From assembly GCA_036506275.1 (NCBI GenBank), contig DASXSB010000010.1, positions 1 to 64,000 of the forward strand: DNA of 64,000 bases. The letters are read 5' to 3'. The notes below the pieces were generated by a model that was not told the DNA's origin, made no database searches, and saw nothing but the letters and a program-made list of their open reading frames with translations. The position numbers and the translations under genes are program-made. This DNA comes from DASXSB01 sp036506275. GTDB taxonomy: Bacteria > Methylomirabilota > Methylomirabilia > Rokubacteriales > CSP1-6. Of the stretch, positions 1 through 8,646 are shown one piece after another (within the stretch, counting starts at the first letter, position 1; every line of letters begins with the position of its first letter).

Positions 1-1148
1 ATGCCGAGACAGATGCCGAAGTACGGGACCTTGCGCTCGCGCGCGTACTGCACCGCCTGGATCTTGCCCTCGATGCCGCGATCACCGAAGCCGCCGGGCA
101 CGAGGATGCCGTGGACGTCGGCGAAGTGCGGCGCCGCCCCGTCGCGCTCGATGTGCTCGGCGTCGACCCACACCACCTCGACCTTCGCCTCGTTGGCGAT
201 CCCGCCGTGCGCGAGCGCCTCCGAGAGGCTCTTGTAGGAGTCCTTGAGGTCGATGTACTTGCCCACCACGGCCAGGCGGGTGGTCGCCCGCGGCGACTTC
301 ACGCGCCGCACGACGTCCTCCCAGCGCGAGAGGTCGATCGGCCGCGGCTCGAGGCCAAGGCCCTTGACGATGATCTCGTCCAGACCCTCGCGATGGAAGA
401 CGAGCGGCACCTCGTAGATCGTCTCCACGTCCTTGGCGGTGATCACCGCCTCCTCCTCGACGTCGCAGAAGAGCGCAATCTTGGCCTTGATGCCCGGCGG
501 CAGGTAGCGATCGGTGCGGCAGAGCAGGATGTCGGGCTGGATGCCGATCGCGCGCAGCTCCTTCACCGAATGCTGGGTCGCCTTCGTCTTCAGCTCGGCC
601 GCGGCCTGGATGAACGGTACCAGCGTGAGGTGGACGTAGATGACGTTGTCGCGCCCGAGATCTTTCTTGAGCTGCCGGATGGCCTCCAGGAAGGGAAGGC
701 TTTCGATGTCGCCTACCGTCCCTCCCACCTCCACGATGGCGACGTCGGCCGTCGTCCCCACGCGCCGGATGGCGGCCTTGATCTCGTCCGTGATGTGGGG
801 GATGACCTGCACCGTCCGCCCGAGGTAGTCGCCGCGACGCTCCTTCTGGATGACCGAGAAGTAGACCTTGCCGGTGGTGACGTTGTGGTCGCGCGTGGTC
901 CGTCCCGAGGTGAAGCGCTCGTAGTGGCCAAGATCGAGGTCGGTCTCGCCGCCATCGTCGGTGACGAAGACCTCACCGTGCTGGTAGGGGCTCATCGTGC
1001 CCGCATCGACGTTGATGTACGGATCCATCTTCAGAAGACTCACGCGGAAGCCGCGCGCCTCCAGCAGGCAGCCGATGGAGGCAGCCGCCAGGCCCTTGCC
1101 GAGCGACGACACCACCCCGCCGGTCACGAAGATGTATTTCGACGCCAT
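1..1148 (-). CDS. pyrG: CTP synthase (C-terminus beyond window edge)
   Basis: Makes CTP from UTP, ATP and glutamine in the cytoplasm. About 382 residues are visible, starting MASKYIFVTGG with the family P-loop (GGVVSSLGKG, residues 10-19) and the PYINVDAGTMSP segment. The synthetase domain fills roughly residues 1-265. The glutaminase domain is cut just after its nucleophile Cys (about residue 380, in FGICLGM), so some 160 residues lie outside the window. Two ATG codons are adjacent (1151 and 1148); the second has better spacing from the AAGGAGG site. The start overlaps the stop of the upstream nucleotidyltransferase gene, so translation is probably coupled. Confidence 0.97.
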   Translation of the reverse strand, partial: MASKYIFVTGGVVSSLGKGLAAASIGCLLEARGFRVSLLKMDPYINVDAGTMSPYQHGEVFVTDDGGETDLDLGHYERFTSGRTTRDHNVTTGKVYFSVIQKERRGDYLGRTVQVIPHITDEIKAAIRRVGTTADVAIVEVGGTVGDIESLPFLEAIRQLKKDLGRDNVIYVHLTLVPFIQAAAELKTKATQHSVKELRAIGIQPDILLCRTDRYLPPGIKAKIALFCDVEEEAVITAKDVETIYEVPLVFHREGLDEIIVKGLGLEPRPIDLSRWEDVVRRVKSPRATTRLAVVGKYIDLKDSYKSLSEALAHGGIANEAKVEVVWVDAEHIERDGAAPHFADVHGILVPGGFGDRGIEGKIQAVQYARERKVPYFGICLG

Positions 1149-2836
1149 CATCCCTCCTTCGGGGGCGGGGCCGCGCGGAGGCCGGGGCCTCCTTGCTCCT
1201 CTCGCACCCATCGACGAACATACTCGATTTCGCTGACCCGATCGTCCACGCCGCCGTCGAGGCGCGCATCGCGCAATTCCGCCAGCACGCGCGCCACGTC
1301 TCGCCCCCGCGGCACGCCGAGCGCGATCACGTCGTCGCCGCCGAGCGCCGGCCGCACCTGGCGCGCGCCCGCGAACCAGTCGAGCGCCGGCCGCAGCTCG
1401 GGGCCACCCGCGAGCCACAGCCACACCAGGTCCAGCGCCGCGCGATCGCGCAGCGTCGCCGCCCGCGCGCTCGGGGTGGTGGCGTGGGCGAGGCGAGCGG
1501 CGAGGGCGGGTCCCTCGCGGAGGGCGCGGCCGAGGCGCGCCGCCGGCTCCCCGGCGAAACCGAGTCGCCGCACCGCCGCGTCCGCGACGTCCGCTTTCTG
1601 GTCGGCGAGGAGAACGAGCACGGTCAGCTCGACGGCGCTCACGGCGACCGCGCGGTGGGCCGCCCACGCCCGCGCGGCGGGAAGCTCATCCAGGCGCCCC
1701 GCGGTCCGCTGCGTGAACCGGTAGCGGGGATCGAGGAGGGCGTACACGCCCGTTCGTCCGAGCCGCGTCAGCGCCACCTCCGGCCGCGCCTCGTCGAGAA
1801 TCAAGCCGACCTCGGCGAGGAGGCGTTGACCGGAAAGCGCGGGATAGGGCACGCGGCGGAGGGCGAGGGCGCGGCAGCGTCCCGTCCACGCGTCCTCCGT
1901 GAAATCGAGGCGCGCCGCGTAGCGAGCGGCACGGAACAGCCGTGTCGGATCTTCCACGAACGAGAGCGGATGGAGGACGCGCAGGCGACGCCGCGCGAGA
2001 TCCTCGCGCCCTCCGAGCGGATCGACCAGCCACCCGTCCGACCTCTCGAGCGCGAGGGCCATCGCGTTCACGGTGAAGTCGCGTCGCCCAAGGTCGGCGC
2101 CGAGCGACGCCGGCACCACGCGCGGCAGCGCGCCCGGCGCCTCGTAGCGCTCGAAGCGCGCGGTGGCGAGATCGATGCGGCCGTGCGCGGTCCCTTCCAC
2201 CGACGCCGTGAGGAAACGATCGTGCTCCACCAGCCGTCCCCCCAGCGCCACCGCGACGTCACGAGCGACGGCGGGCGCGTCGCCTTCGACGACGACGTCC
2301 ACGTCGCGGAAAACCACCGGTCCCCGCCGCAGCAGCTCGCGCACGACTCCACCCACGAGGAAGGCGCGGGCTCCGCGCGCGGCGGCGGCCGCGGCCACCG
2401 TCTCCGCGAGCGCGCGCAGCGACGGCATCGTCGCGAGCTCGCGCGCGAGGGAGGGACCGCGCACCGGTGACGTGTCCGCGGCGGCCGCGCGGCGGGGGCC
2501 GCGACGGTCGCGCACGACCACGATGGGCGCGCCGCCGGCGAGGTGGCGGCGAAGCGTGATCTCGGAAGCGCGGCTCTCGATCACGGGCAGCGGTCGCCGG
2601 AGGTCGGCGGCCGCCATGTCGGCGAGCCCCAGCCCTTCCGCGCGCGCGAGGTCTTCGCGAAGCACGAAATCGGTGCCGCCGCCGAGGGCGAGGACCGCCG
2701 AGCGGCGGCGGCGCGCGAGGTCGAGGGCCTCGCGCACGGAGGCTCGGCGCGGCAGCGAGGCCACGCCGAGATCCGGCCAACCCTCCACGCCGGGCTCGAC
2801 CTGGGGATAGACGTGAGCGCGCTTGGCCACCATCAT
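1148..2836 (-). CDS. tRNA nucleotidyltransferase/poly(A) polymerase with N-terminal CBS-like region
   Basis: Class II nucleotidyltransferase that adds CCA (or A) to tRNA 3' ends; 562 residues from the ATG that overlaps the xerD stop (ATGA). The catalytic head lies at about 155-285: LVGGVVREL (160-168), metal-binding DVD (178-180), RRDFTVNAMAL (251-261) and DPLGGREDL. It is followed by the helical RNA-binding neck and body. The first 135 residues look like a decayed CBS pair, as in the DHH-CBS-PAP fusion family, but no DHH phosphoesterase domain precedes it and xerD occupies that space. Whether it adds CCA, only A, or shares the job with a second enzyme cannot be told from sequence. Confidence 0.9.
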   Translation of the reverse strand: MMVAKRAHVYPQVEPGVEGWPDLGVASLPRRASVREALDLARRRRSAVLALGGGTDFVLREDLARAEGLGLADMAAADLRRPLPVIESRASEITLRRHLAGGAPIVVVRDRRGPRRAAAADTSPVRGPSLARELATMPSLRALAETVAAAAAARGARAFLVGGVVRELLRRGPVVFRDVDVVVEGDAPAVARDVAVALGGRLVEHDRFLTASVEGTAHGRIDLATARFERYEAPGALPRVVPASLGADLGRRDFTVNAMALALERSDGWLVDPLGGREDLARRRLRVLHPLSFVEDPTRLFRAARYAARLDFTEDAWTGRCRALALRRVPYPALSGQRLLAEVGLILDEARPEVALTRLGRTGVYALLDPRYRFTQRTAGRLDELPAARAWAAHRAVAVSAVELTVLVLLADQKADVADAAVRRLGFAGEPAARLGRALREGPALAARLAHATTPSARAATLRDRAALDLVWLWLAGGPELRPALDWFAGARQVRPALGGDDVIALGVPRGRDVARVLAELRDARLDGGVDDRVSEIEYVRRWVREEQGGPGLRAAPPPKEG

Positions 2837-3717
2837 GCTCGCGGGTGATACGCGCGATACATCCGCGTCAAGGCCGCCGACGGCAGGTGCGTGTAGATCT
2901 GCGTGGTGGCGATGTCGGCGTGACCGAGCATGACCTGGACGGACCGGAGGTCGGCGCCGCCTTCGAGGAGGTGACTCGCGAAGGAATGCCGCAGCACGTG
3001 GGGCGATACGCGGCGGCGGATGCCGGCCGCGTTCGCGGCCCGCCGCACGATCGTCCACAGCGACTGCCGCGAGAGCGCGCGGCCGCGCGGGTTCACGAAG
3101 AGACGACCGCTGTCGCGCGCGCGTGTATGGAGCGGTCGCACCATGGTCAGGTATCGCTTCACCCAGGTGAGCGCTTCCCCCCCCACGGGCACGAGGCGCT
3201 GTTTCTTGCCCTTGCCCGTACAGATCACGTACCCGGCATTGAGGTTCACGTCCTCCTGACGGAGATCGAGGCACTCGGAGGCCCGCATGCCGGTGGCATA
3301 GAGGAGCTCGAGCAGAGTGCGATCGCGGATGCCGCGCGGCGTGGTCACGTCGGGGCTCTCGAGCAGCTCCACGGTGACGTCACGCGGCAGCGTCTTCGGC
3401 AGTGGACGCGCGGCGCGCGGAAGGTCGACGTGCTCGGTGGGATCCTGACCGAGGGCGCCGGCGGCCACGAGATGACGGTAGAGACCGCGCAACGCCGACA
3501 AGCGCCGCGCCACGCTTCCGCTCGCGAATCCGTGACGCCGGAGTCCCTCCACGTAGTTGACGATGTCCTCCGGCCGCACGTCGCCAAGCGGGCGTCGATG
3601 CTGCTGGAGGAAGCCGGTGAAGTCGGTGAGGTCGCGACGGTAGGCGGCGAGGGTGTGCGGGGACGCTCCCCGCTCCGTCTCGAGGTTCCCCAGATACTCC
3701 GCGACCGGATCTTTCAA
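2833..3717 (-). CDS. xerD: Site-specific tyrosine recombinase XerD-like
   Basis: Tyrosine recombinase of the chromosome-dimer-resolution type, 294 residues, matching the usual XerC/XerD length. It has an N-terminal SAM-like core-binding domain (about 1-95) and a C-terminal catalytic domain with all key residues: R145 (GMRASE), K169 (GKGKK), H240 and R243 (HVLRHSFASHLL), H266 (LGHADI) and nucleophile Y275 (QIYTH). It sits between murJ and the nucleotidyltransferase gene, whose ATG overlaps its stop. There is no excisionase, att-like repeat or phage gene nearby, so it is a housekeeping Xer rather than an element integrase. XerC versus XerD cannot be settled with certainty. Confidence 0.92.
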   Translation of the reverse strand: MKDPVAEYLGNLETERGASPHTLAAYRRDLTDFTGFLQQHRRPLGDVRPEDIVNYVEGLRRHGFASGSVARRLSALRGLYRHLVAAGALGQDPTEHVDLPRAARPLPKTLPRDVTVELLESPDVTTPRGIRDRTLLELLYATGMRASECLDLRQEDVNLNAGYVICTGKGKKQRLVPVGGEALTWVKRYLTMVRPLHTRARDSGRLFVNPRGRALSRQSLWTIVRRAANAAGIRRRVSPHVLRHSFASHLLEGGADLRSVQVMLGHADIATTQIYTHLPSAALTRMYRAYHPRA

Positions 3718-3828
3718 ACCCGGTGCCCGGGGCGTGGACGACGCGGGCCGGCGGGAGTGAGCACGACGGAGTTTATCACGACTCCGCGCGCCGCCGAAAG
3801 ACGCGGGACGTCGGCGCCGGTGCCGCCG

Positions 3829-5403
3829 TTACTCCCGTCCGCGCCCGGGCAGCATGCGCAGCAGCGCCACCGCCTCCGGCGCCCGGGCCAGGCGACCGGC
3901 AATCAGGAACAGCGCGGCGCCGCCTCCCACGCCGGCCGCCAGCCAGAGCGCCTCGCGGTGGAACGACGCCGCCGTCGGCCACCACGCGAGCACGGCCAGG
4001 CACCAGACGATCATCGGCACCGACAGCGCGAGCGTGCGGACCGTGCTCGCCAGCAACGCGCGCCCTCCCATGCGTCCGAAACGGCGGCGCGCCGCCCACA
4101 CCAGGGTCACGAGATTGTCGTAGGCGCCGATGGACGAGGCGAGCGCGAGGCCGCCGTGCCCGAGCGGCCCCATGAGCGCGAAGGCGGCCACCACGTTGGC
4201 GACCACCGAGAGCACGCCGAGACGGACGGCGGTCCCCGGCGCGCGCACGGCGTAGAAGGCCTGCGCCGCGATGCGGGCGGCGGAGAAGGCGGGAAGGCCG
4301 AGCGCATAGCAGGCGAGCGCGTAGGCGGTGGCAACCGTGTCCTCGGCGCTGAAGTGACCGCGCTCGAAGAGCACGCGCGTGATCGGCGTGCGGAAGAGCA
4401 CGAGGCCGACCGTGGCCGGCCACGCCACGTAGAGCGAGAGCCGGAGCGCGAAGTTGAGCGTGCCCGCGAGCGCCCGCGTGTCCCCCGCCGCCGCCTGGCG
4501 CGACATGGCGGGCAGCGAGGCGGACGCGAGCGCGATTCCGAACACACCGAGGGGGAACTCCATGACGCGATCGGCGTAGTAGAGGAAGGAGATGCTGCCC
4601 GGCGGCAGGAGCGAGGCGAGCAGCGTGTTCACGAACACCGTCACCTGCACGGCGGCGAGCCCGAAGACGGCGGGGAGCAGGAGGCGCGCGATCCGGCCGA
4701 GGGCGGGATGACGCCATTCCGGGGCGGGCGCGAGGAGCGTCCCCGAGCGCTGGAGATCCGGGATCTGGACGAGGAGCTGACCGAGACCGCCTACGAGCAC
4801 GCCCACCGCGACGGCCATGATGGGCGGCGAGACGCGCGTGGCAAGAGCGAGCACGCTCAGGATGATCCCCACGTTCTGGACGGCGGGGCCAAGCGCGGAC
4901 GCGAAGAAGCGCCCGTGGGCGTTCAGCACGCCCATGGCGAGCGCGGACAGTCCCACCAGAAGGAGGTACGGGAACATCGTGCGCGTGAGGCTCACGGTGA
5001 GGTCGCGCTGAGCCTCGTCGCCCGTGAACCCGGGCGCGATGAGCGGCACGAGCCAGGGCGCGCTCAGCATGCCGAGCACGGTGATGGCGGTGAGGACGGC
5101 GAGCGCCGCCGCCAACACCGCGCGCAGCATGCGCAAGAACTCGTCGCGCGGGCGGTTCACGAGGTAGTCCGTAAAGACGGGGATCACCGCCGTCGACAGC
5201 GCGCCCTCGGCGAGAAGACGGCGCAAGATGTTGGGGATGCGGAAGGCCACGAAGAAGGCGTCGGTGACGGGGCCGGCGCCGAACACGAGCGCCACCACCA
5301 TGTCGCGCCCGAATCCCAGAATGCGGCTGGCGAGCGTGGCCACGCCGATGCTCCCGAGCGCGCGCACCACCTGCCCTTCGACGGTGTGCCGCGTCTCCGT
5401 CAC
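3829..5403 (-). CDS. murJ: Lipid II flippase MurJ
   Basis: Inner-membrane MOP-superfamily flippase that moves the peptidoglycan precursor lipid II across the cytoplasmic membrane; 524 residues with about 14 hydrophobic segments. The N-terminal region carries the family hallmarks ASRILGFGRD and TDAFFVAFRIPN, followed by LLAEGALSTAVIPVF. The start is GTG at 5403, with GGAGAA about 7 bases upstream. It is divergent from rpsT across 116 bases, and xerD follows 111 bases downstream on the same strand. Confidence 0.95.
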   Translation of the reverse strand: MTETRHTVEGQVVRALGSIGVATLASRILGFGRDMVVALVFGAGPVTDAFFVAFRIPNILRRLLAEGALSTAVIPVFTDYLVNRPRDEFLRMLRAVLAAALAVLTAITVLGMLSAPWLVPLIAPGFTGDEAQRDLTVSLTRTMFPYLLLVGLSALAMGVLNAHGRFFASALGPAVQNVGIILSVLALATRVSPPIMAVAVGVLVGGLGQLLVQIPDLQRSGTLLAPAPEWRHPALGRIARLLLPAVFGLAAVQVTVFVNTLLASLLPPGSISFLYYADRVMEFPLGVFGIALASASLPAMSRQAAAGDTRALAGTLNFALRLSLYVAWPATVGLVLFRTPITRVLFERGHFSAEDTVATAYALACYALGLPAFSAARIAAQAFYAVRAPGTAVRLGVLSVVANVVAAFALMGPLGHGGLALASSIGAYDNLVTLVWAARRRFGRMGGRALLASTVRTLALSVPMIVWCLAVLAWWPTAASFHREALWLAAGVGGGAALFLIAGRLARAPEAVALLRMLPGRGRE

Positions 5404-5404
5404 C

Positions 5405-5433
5405 TTGCAATTCTCCGGCGCCTACGGCAGAAT
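5405..5433 (+). promoter_or_regulatory. Candidate sigma70-type promoter for rpsT
   Basis: TTGCAA at 5405-5410, a 17-base spacer and CAGAAT at 5428-5433 give a weak -35/-10 pair in the rpsT/murJ divergent gap. This would leave a leader of about 75 bases before the rpsT start. The match is only 4 of 6 in each box, so this is tentative. Confidence 0.3.
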
Positions 5434-5519
5434 TCCCGACGGTTCGCGGATCGTCGGCGACACGAGAACGGCGGCGACGATCCGCAGAACGACGGTGACG
5501 ACGGAGGAGGACACCACGA

Positions 5520-5780
5520 GTGGCGAACACGAAGTCCGCGATCAAGCGCATGCGTCAAAATGAGCGGCGCCGCCTGCGCAATCGGACGCTGCGCTCGAAG
5601 CTCCGCACGGCCGTCAAGACCGCGCGCACGGCCGATGTCGCGACGGGCGCCGATGGTCGCGCCGACGTGCTGGAGGCGATCCGCGCCCTCGACAAGGCCG
5701 TCACCAAGGGCGTGATCCACCGCAACACCGCCGCCCGCAAGAAGTCCGCGCTCGCGCGTCGTCTCGCCCCCGCCCGCTGA
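5520..5780 (+). CDS. rpsT: 30S ribosomal protein S20 (bS20)
   Basis: Small basic 16S rRNA-binding protein, 86 residues. The N-terminus MANTKSAIKRMRQNERRR and the C-terminal GVIHRNTAARKKSALARRL are diagnostic of bS20. It starts with GTG at 5520, about 9 bases after GGAGGAGG at 5503-5510. It is monocistronic, divergent from murJ and convergent with the ceramidase-like gene 32 bases downstream. Confidence 0.97.
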   Translation: MANTKSAIKRMRQNERRRLRNRTLRSKLRTAVKTARTADVATGADGRADVLEAIRALDKAVTKGVIHRNTAARKKSALARRLAPAR

Positions 5781-5812
5781 CGGGCGTCCGCCCTCGCCCC
5801 CCCGCCGCGCGC

Positions 5813-7123
5813 TCACGGCGTCTCCAGCGCGCGGAGCAGCACCGCCGCCGCCCCGGCCAGCCGCTCGCCCCCGTCGGCGCCGAAGAGACTCACGCACGTG
5901 ACGTAGGCGGCGTGATCGTAGTCGCCGCGCGCCACGAAGTATCCGAGATAGTCGTTGGAGAGTCCCGCCACGAACGCGCGGCGTCCCCGCCGCCGCACGC
6001 CCTCCTTCACGCGCGCGCCGAGCGACGATTGCAGCTCGCCCGGCATCGTCACCCACGCGAGGTCGCCCACCGCCGCCGCCGTGAGCTCGGCGTCCGCGGG
6101 CACCGCGCTCGCGAGCGGCAGCGTGAGCGACGACGGGATCCACCGCCCGAGACAGTTCCGCACCGGAAGGGACGGCGACGGCAGCTCCACCGTCCGCGTG
6201 CGCGCCGCCACCGCGGCCGTCGCCCGCGTGCGCGCGCGCTCCCAGACGGAGTGCACGGTGGCGGCGAGGGCCGTTCCCAGCTCGCCGGCGCCTTCCTCGC
6301 CGTGGCGAGCGGGGCTCACGTCGCCCACGGCGCCGTTGACGAAGAGCGCGGGAACACCGAGCGTGCGCTCGAGGCGCCGCGACGCCACGCCCATCACGTC
6401 CGCGGACAACCGACGATTGCGGGGACCGAGGGTCGTGCCGTGAATGGCGAAGTTCCAGACGAGCGCGAGCGGCGCGCCCGCCGCGGTGTCCACGCGCAAC
6501 ACCACCACCTCGGGGTCCGGCGGCGACGCCAGGCGCGGCACGGTGAGCGTCGTCACCGTGCCCGTCGCGCTTCCCACGCGCGCCGGCGCCTTCGCGATCT
6601 CGGCGGCGCGCACGGTGCTGACCATCGCGTCCAGGATGGCGGCGCCGACGGCGTCGTCGTAGCGGTCGAGGGCGAGGGCGCCGATGAGAGCGCCGTGCAG
6701 GAACGCGCCCGGGCCCGAATGCGTGTGCGAAGCGGAGACGATGAGGGCGGCGGCGGGCACGCCCGCCTCCAGGAGCCGGCGCCGCAGCGTCGCCGTGAAC
6801 GCGCGGTCGACGGCGATGAGATCCGCGGCCACCCACACGATGCGGCCGCCGCCGCCTTCCATGACGAGCGCGCGCACGCCGACGGGATCGAGCTCACCCT
6901 CGGACGGCTTGAACCAGAAGGCGTGGCGATACAGTCCGAGCACGTCCGGCACGAGGAGGCGCCGCGTGAAACCGCCGTAGCCCGCGAGCGGGGTGCCGGG
7001 CGGGACCGCAAATACGCCCGCCGCCGCCCCCGCCCGGAAGCAATCCGGGCACGGCTGGGCGGCGGCGGCGGCGACGCCGAGGACGAAGAGGAGGAGAACG
7101 GCGAGGGCGGCGCCGCGCGTCAC
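5813..7123 (-). CDS. Secreted neutral/alkaline ceramidase-like hydrolase
   Basis: Exported zinc amidohydrolase of the neutral (non-lysosomal) ceramidase family, 436 residues. An N-terminal hydrophobic signal (about 5-22) is followed by AGAAAGVFAVPPGTPLAGYGG, typical of the family. SASHTHSGPG (H133, H135) and NFAIHG (H228) match the zinc-ligand motifs, and NGAVGDVSP (S270) matches the NxGDVSP nucleophile motif. It is shorter than classical ceramidases and lacks their C-terminal Ig-like domain, so the true substrate may differ. The start is GTG at 7123, overlapping the holA stop (GTGA). It is the last gene of the leuS-lptE-holA operon. Confidence 0.8.
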   Translation of the reverse strand: MTRGAALAVLLLFVLGVAAAAAQPCPDCFRAGAAAGVFAVPPGTPLAGYGGFTRRLLVPDVLGLYRHAFWFKPSEGELDPVGVRALVMEGGGGRIVWVAADLIAVDRAFTATLRRRLLEAGVPAAALIVSASHTHSGPGAFLHGALIGALALDRYDDAVGAAILDAMVSTVRAAEIAKAPARVGSATGTVTTLTVPRLASPPDPEVVVLRVDTAAGAPLALVWNFAIHGTTLGPRNRRLSADVMGVASRRLERTLGVPALFVNGAVGDVSPARHGEEGAGELGTALAATVHSVWERARTRATAAVAARTRTVELPSPSLPVRNCLGRWIPSSLTLPLASAVPADAELTAAAVGDLAWVTMPGELQSSLGARVKEGVRRRGRRAFVAGLSNDYLGYFVARGDYDHAAYVTCVSLFGADGGERLAGAAAVLLRALETP

Positions 7124-8130
7124 CTCGTGCCGCAGAGCTCGGCCACGAGCGCGGTGAGCTCCGCGCGCGGCTCGCCTCCTGATTTGAGGCGCCGCTCCAC
7201 TTCCCAGCAGCGCGCGAGCCGGCGCGGGAGCGTTACCGCCGGCTCCTTGCCGACGGCGGCGGCCACCGTCGCCACCGCGCTCGGCGGCAATCTCAGAATG
7301 CGCGCGATCTGCTCCGCCGATTGCCCGCGCTCGCTCCACGCCCGCACCGTCCACGCCGTGCGCGCGCCGCGCGCGAGGAGCGTCAACAGCAGCATCGGCT
7401 CCTCGGTGGCGAGGAGGCGGTCCAGCGTGCGGAGGGCGACACTCACGTCGCCGCGCTCGACCGCGCGGGTGAGCGCGAACGCGTCGTCCACCCGGTGCTC
7501 GCCGACCACCGCGCTCACCTCGCGTACCCCGACCGTCCGATTATCGGCGCCGCCCGCCACCGCCGCCTTCCGCACCTCGCCCAGGAGCGCGGCGCTGTCA
7601 TCGCCGACCCACTGCACGAGGAGGTGCGCCGCCTCGTCGCTCACGCTCAGGCCTTCGGCGGCCGCGCGCTGCCGGATCCACTCCTCGAGGGCACGCCCGC
7701 GACGCGCCGGCAACTCCACGACGGCGGCGCCGGGAACGGCCCCCAGGAGCCAGGAGTCCTTGCGGTCACGCACGCCGCGCAGCGGCTCGTCGGCGAGAAG
7801 GAGGAGGCAGGCGGCGGGATTGGGATCGCCGAAGCAGGCGGTCAGCGTCTCGTTCCCTTTCGAGGACAGGACCTGGCAGTGCCGCACCGCCACCAGCCGG
7901 CGGGAGTTCATCAGCGGCAGCGTCTGCGCCGAGCGCGCGATGGTGTCGGGAGCGGCATCGCGAGCGTCGAGGATCTCGCGATCGAGCACGGCCAGCGTGG
8001 GATCGGGGAAGAGCGCGCGGCTGACGGCGGCGAGGGCGTCGTCGAGGAGCTGAGGATCGGCGCCGTGGAGCAGCGCCAGCGCCGGCACCTGGCCGCGCTC
8101 GACGCTCCTGAGAAAGTTCGCGTAGTCCAC
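7120..8130 (-). CDS. holA: DNA polymerase III subunit delta
   Basis: Clamp-loader delta subunit, which opens the beta clamp; 336 residues, normal for HolA. The N-terminal AAA+-like fold starts with ALALLHGADPQLLDDAL. The segment SRRLVAVRHCQVL corresponds to the beta-binding region and the C-terminal third is the helical collar domain. It lies 3 bases after lptE, a neighbour order (leuS-lptE-holA) common in Gram-negative bacteria and useful support for the call. Confidence 0.88.
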   Translation of the reverse strand: MDYANFLRSVERGQVPALALLHGADPQLLDDALAAVSRALFPDPTLAVLDREILDARDAAPDTIARSAQTLPLMNSRRLVAVRHCQVLSSKGNETLTACFGDPNPAACLLLLADEPLRGVRDRKDSWLLGAVPGAAVVELPARRGRALEEWIRQRAAAEGLSVSDEAAHLLVQWVGDDSAALLGEVRKAAVAGGADNRTVGVREVSAVVGEHRVDDAFALTRAVERGDVSVALRTLDRLLATEEPMLLLTLLARGARTAWTVRAWSERGQSAEQIARILRLPPSAVATVAAAVGKEPAVTLPRRLARCWEVERRLKSGGEPRAELTALVAELCGTR

Positions 8131-8133
8131 GCG

Positions 8134-8646
8134 CTAGAAGCGATCCAGGGTGAGGCTCACCACCGAGCGCCCGATCTCCACCGCCGCCTGGCGCAGCGCG
8201 GACTCCTCACGCGAGATCGTTTGCGCCACCGCGCCCAGCACCCGGAAGTCCGCGCGCTCCTGGAGCCCGCGGTGATCGACGAGGATCTTGTCCTGACGAA
8301 CGTCGCGCATCTTCAGATTGAGGGTGACGAGGAGACGGTACTGGCGGACGTTGGCGTTGGGATCGAAGGCGATGGACTGCACCTCGTAGCCGACGACCTC
8401 GCCGTCGAGGATGGCATCCGCGCGATCGGGGCGCACCACGCGCAAGCGGCCGTTCGTCGAGAACGCCTCCACCACCGCGCTCGTCAGGAAGTTTTCGACG
8501 CCGGGCTCGGACGTCTTGTTGACGAAGATGGGGACGGCCACCGTCTGGATGTGATCCGGCAAGTTGCCGCGGAAGGAATACCCGCAGCCGCCGAGAAGCA
8601 CGAGAACGATCACGGCGGGCGCGAGGAAGCGCGCGGGCGTCGTCAT
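8134..8646 (-). CDS. lptE: LPS-assembly lipoprotein LptE
   Basis: Outer-membrane lipoprotein that plugs LptD and helps insert lipopolysaccharide; 170 residues. It has a signal peptide with lipobox LLGGC (lipidated C21) directly followed by GYSFRGNLP, the typical LptE start of the mature protein, then VAVPIFVNKTSEPGVE. Its ATG overlaps the leuS stop (ATGA at 8643-8646). The leuS-lptE-holA order independently supports the assignment and implies an outer membrane with LPS. Confidence 0.88.
   Translation of the reverse strand: MTTPARFLAPAVIVLVLLGGCGYSFRGNLPDHIQTVAVPIFVNKTSEPGVENFLTSAVVEAFSTNGRLRVVRPDRADAILDGEVVGYEVQSIAFDPNANVRQYRLLVTLNLKMRDVRQDKILVDHRGLQERADFRVLGAVAQTISREESALRQAAVEIGRSVVSLTLDRF

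Noticed and set aside
2833..3717. Tyrosine recombinase as a sign of an integrated element
   Set aside because: Housekeeping XerD type beside murJ, nucleotidyltransferase and pyrG; no att repeats, tRNA target or mobile genes nearby.
2845..5715. Very long open frame on the plus strand opposite xerD and murJ
   Set aside because: It mirrors codon positions of the real minus-strand genes in GC-rich DNA; the predicted protein is low-complexity Arg/His/Gly with no motif or ribosome site. The same applies to other long shadow frames in the window.
5781..5812. Terminator after rpsT
   Set aside because: Only a GGGCG/CGCCC stem with a 2-base loop and no T-run; too weak to call.
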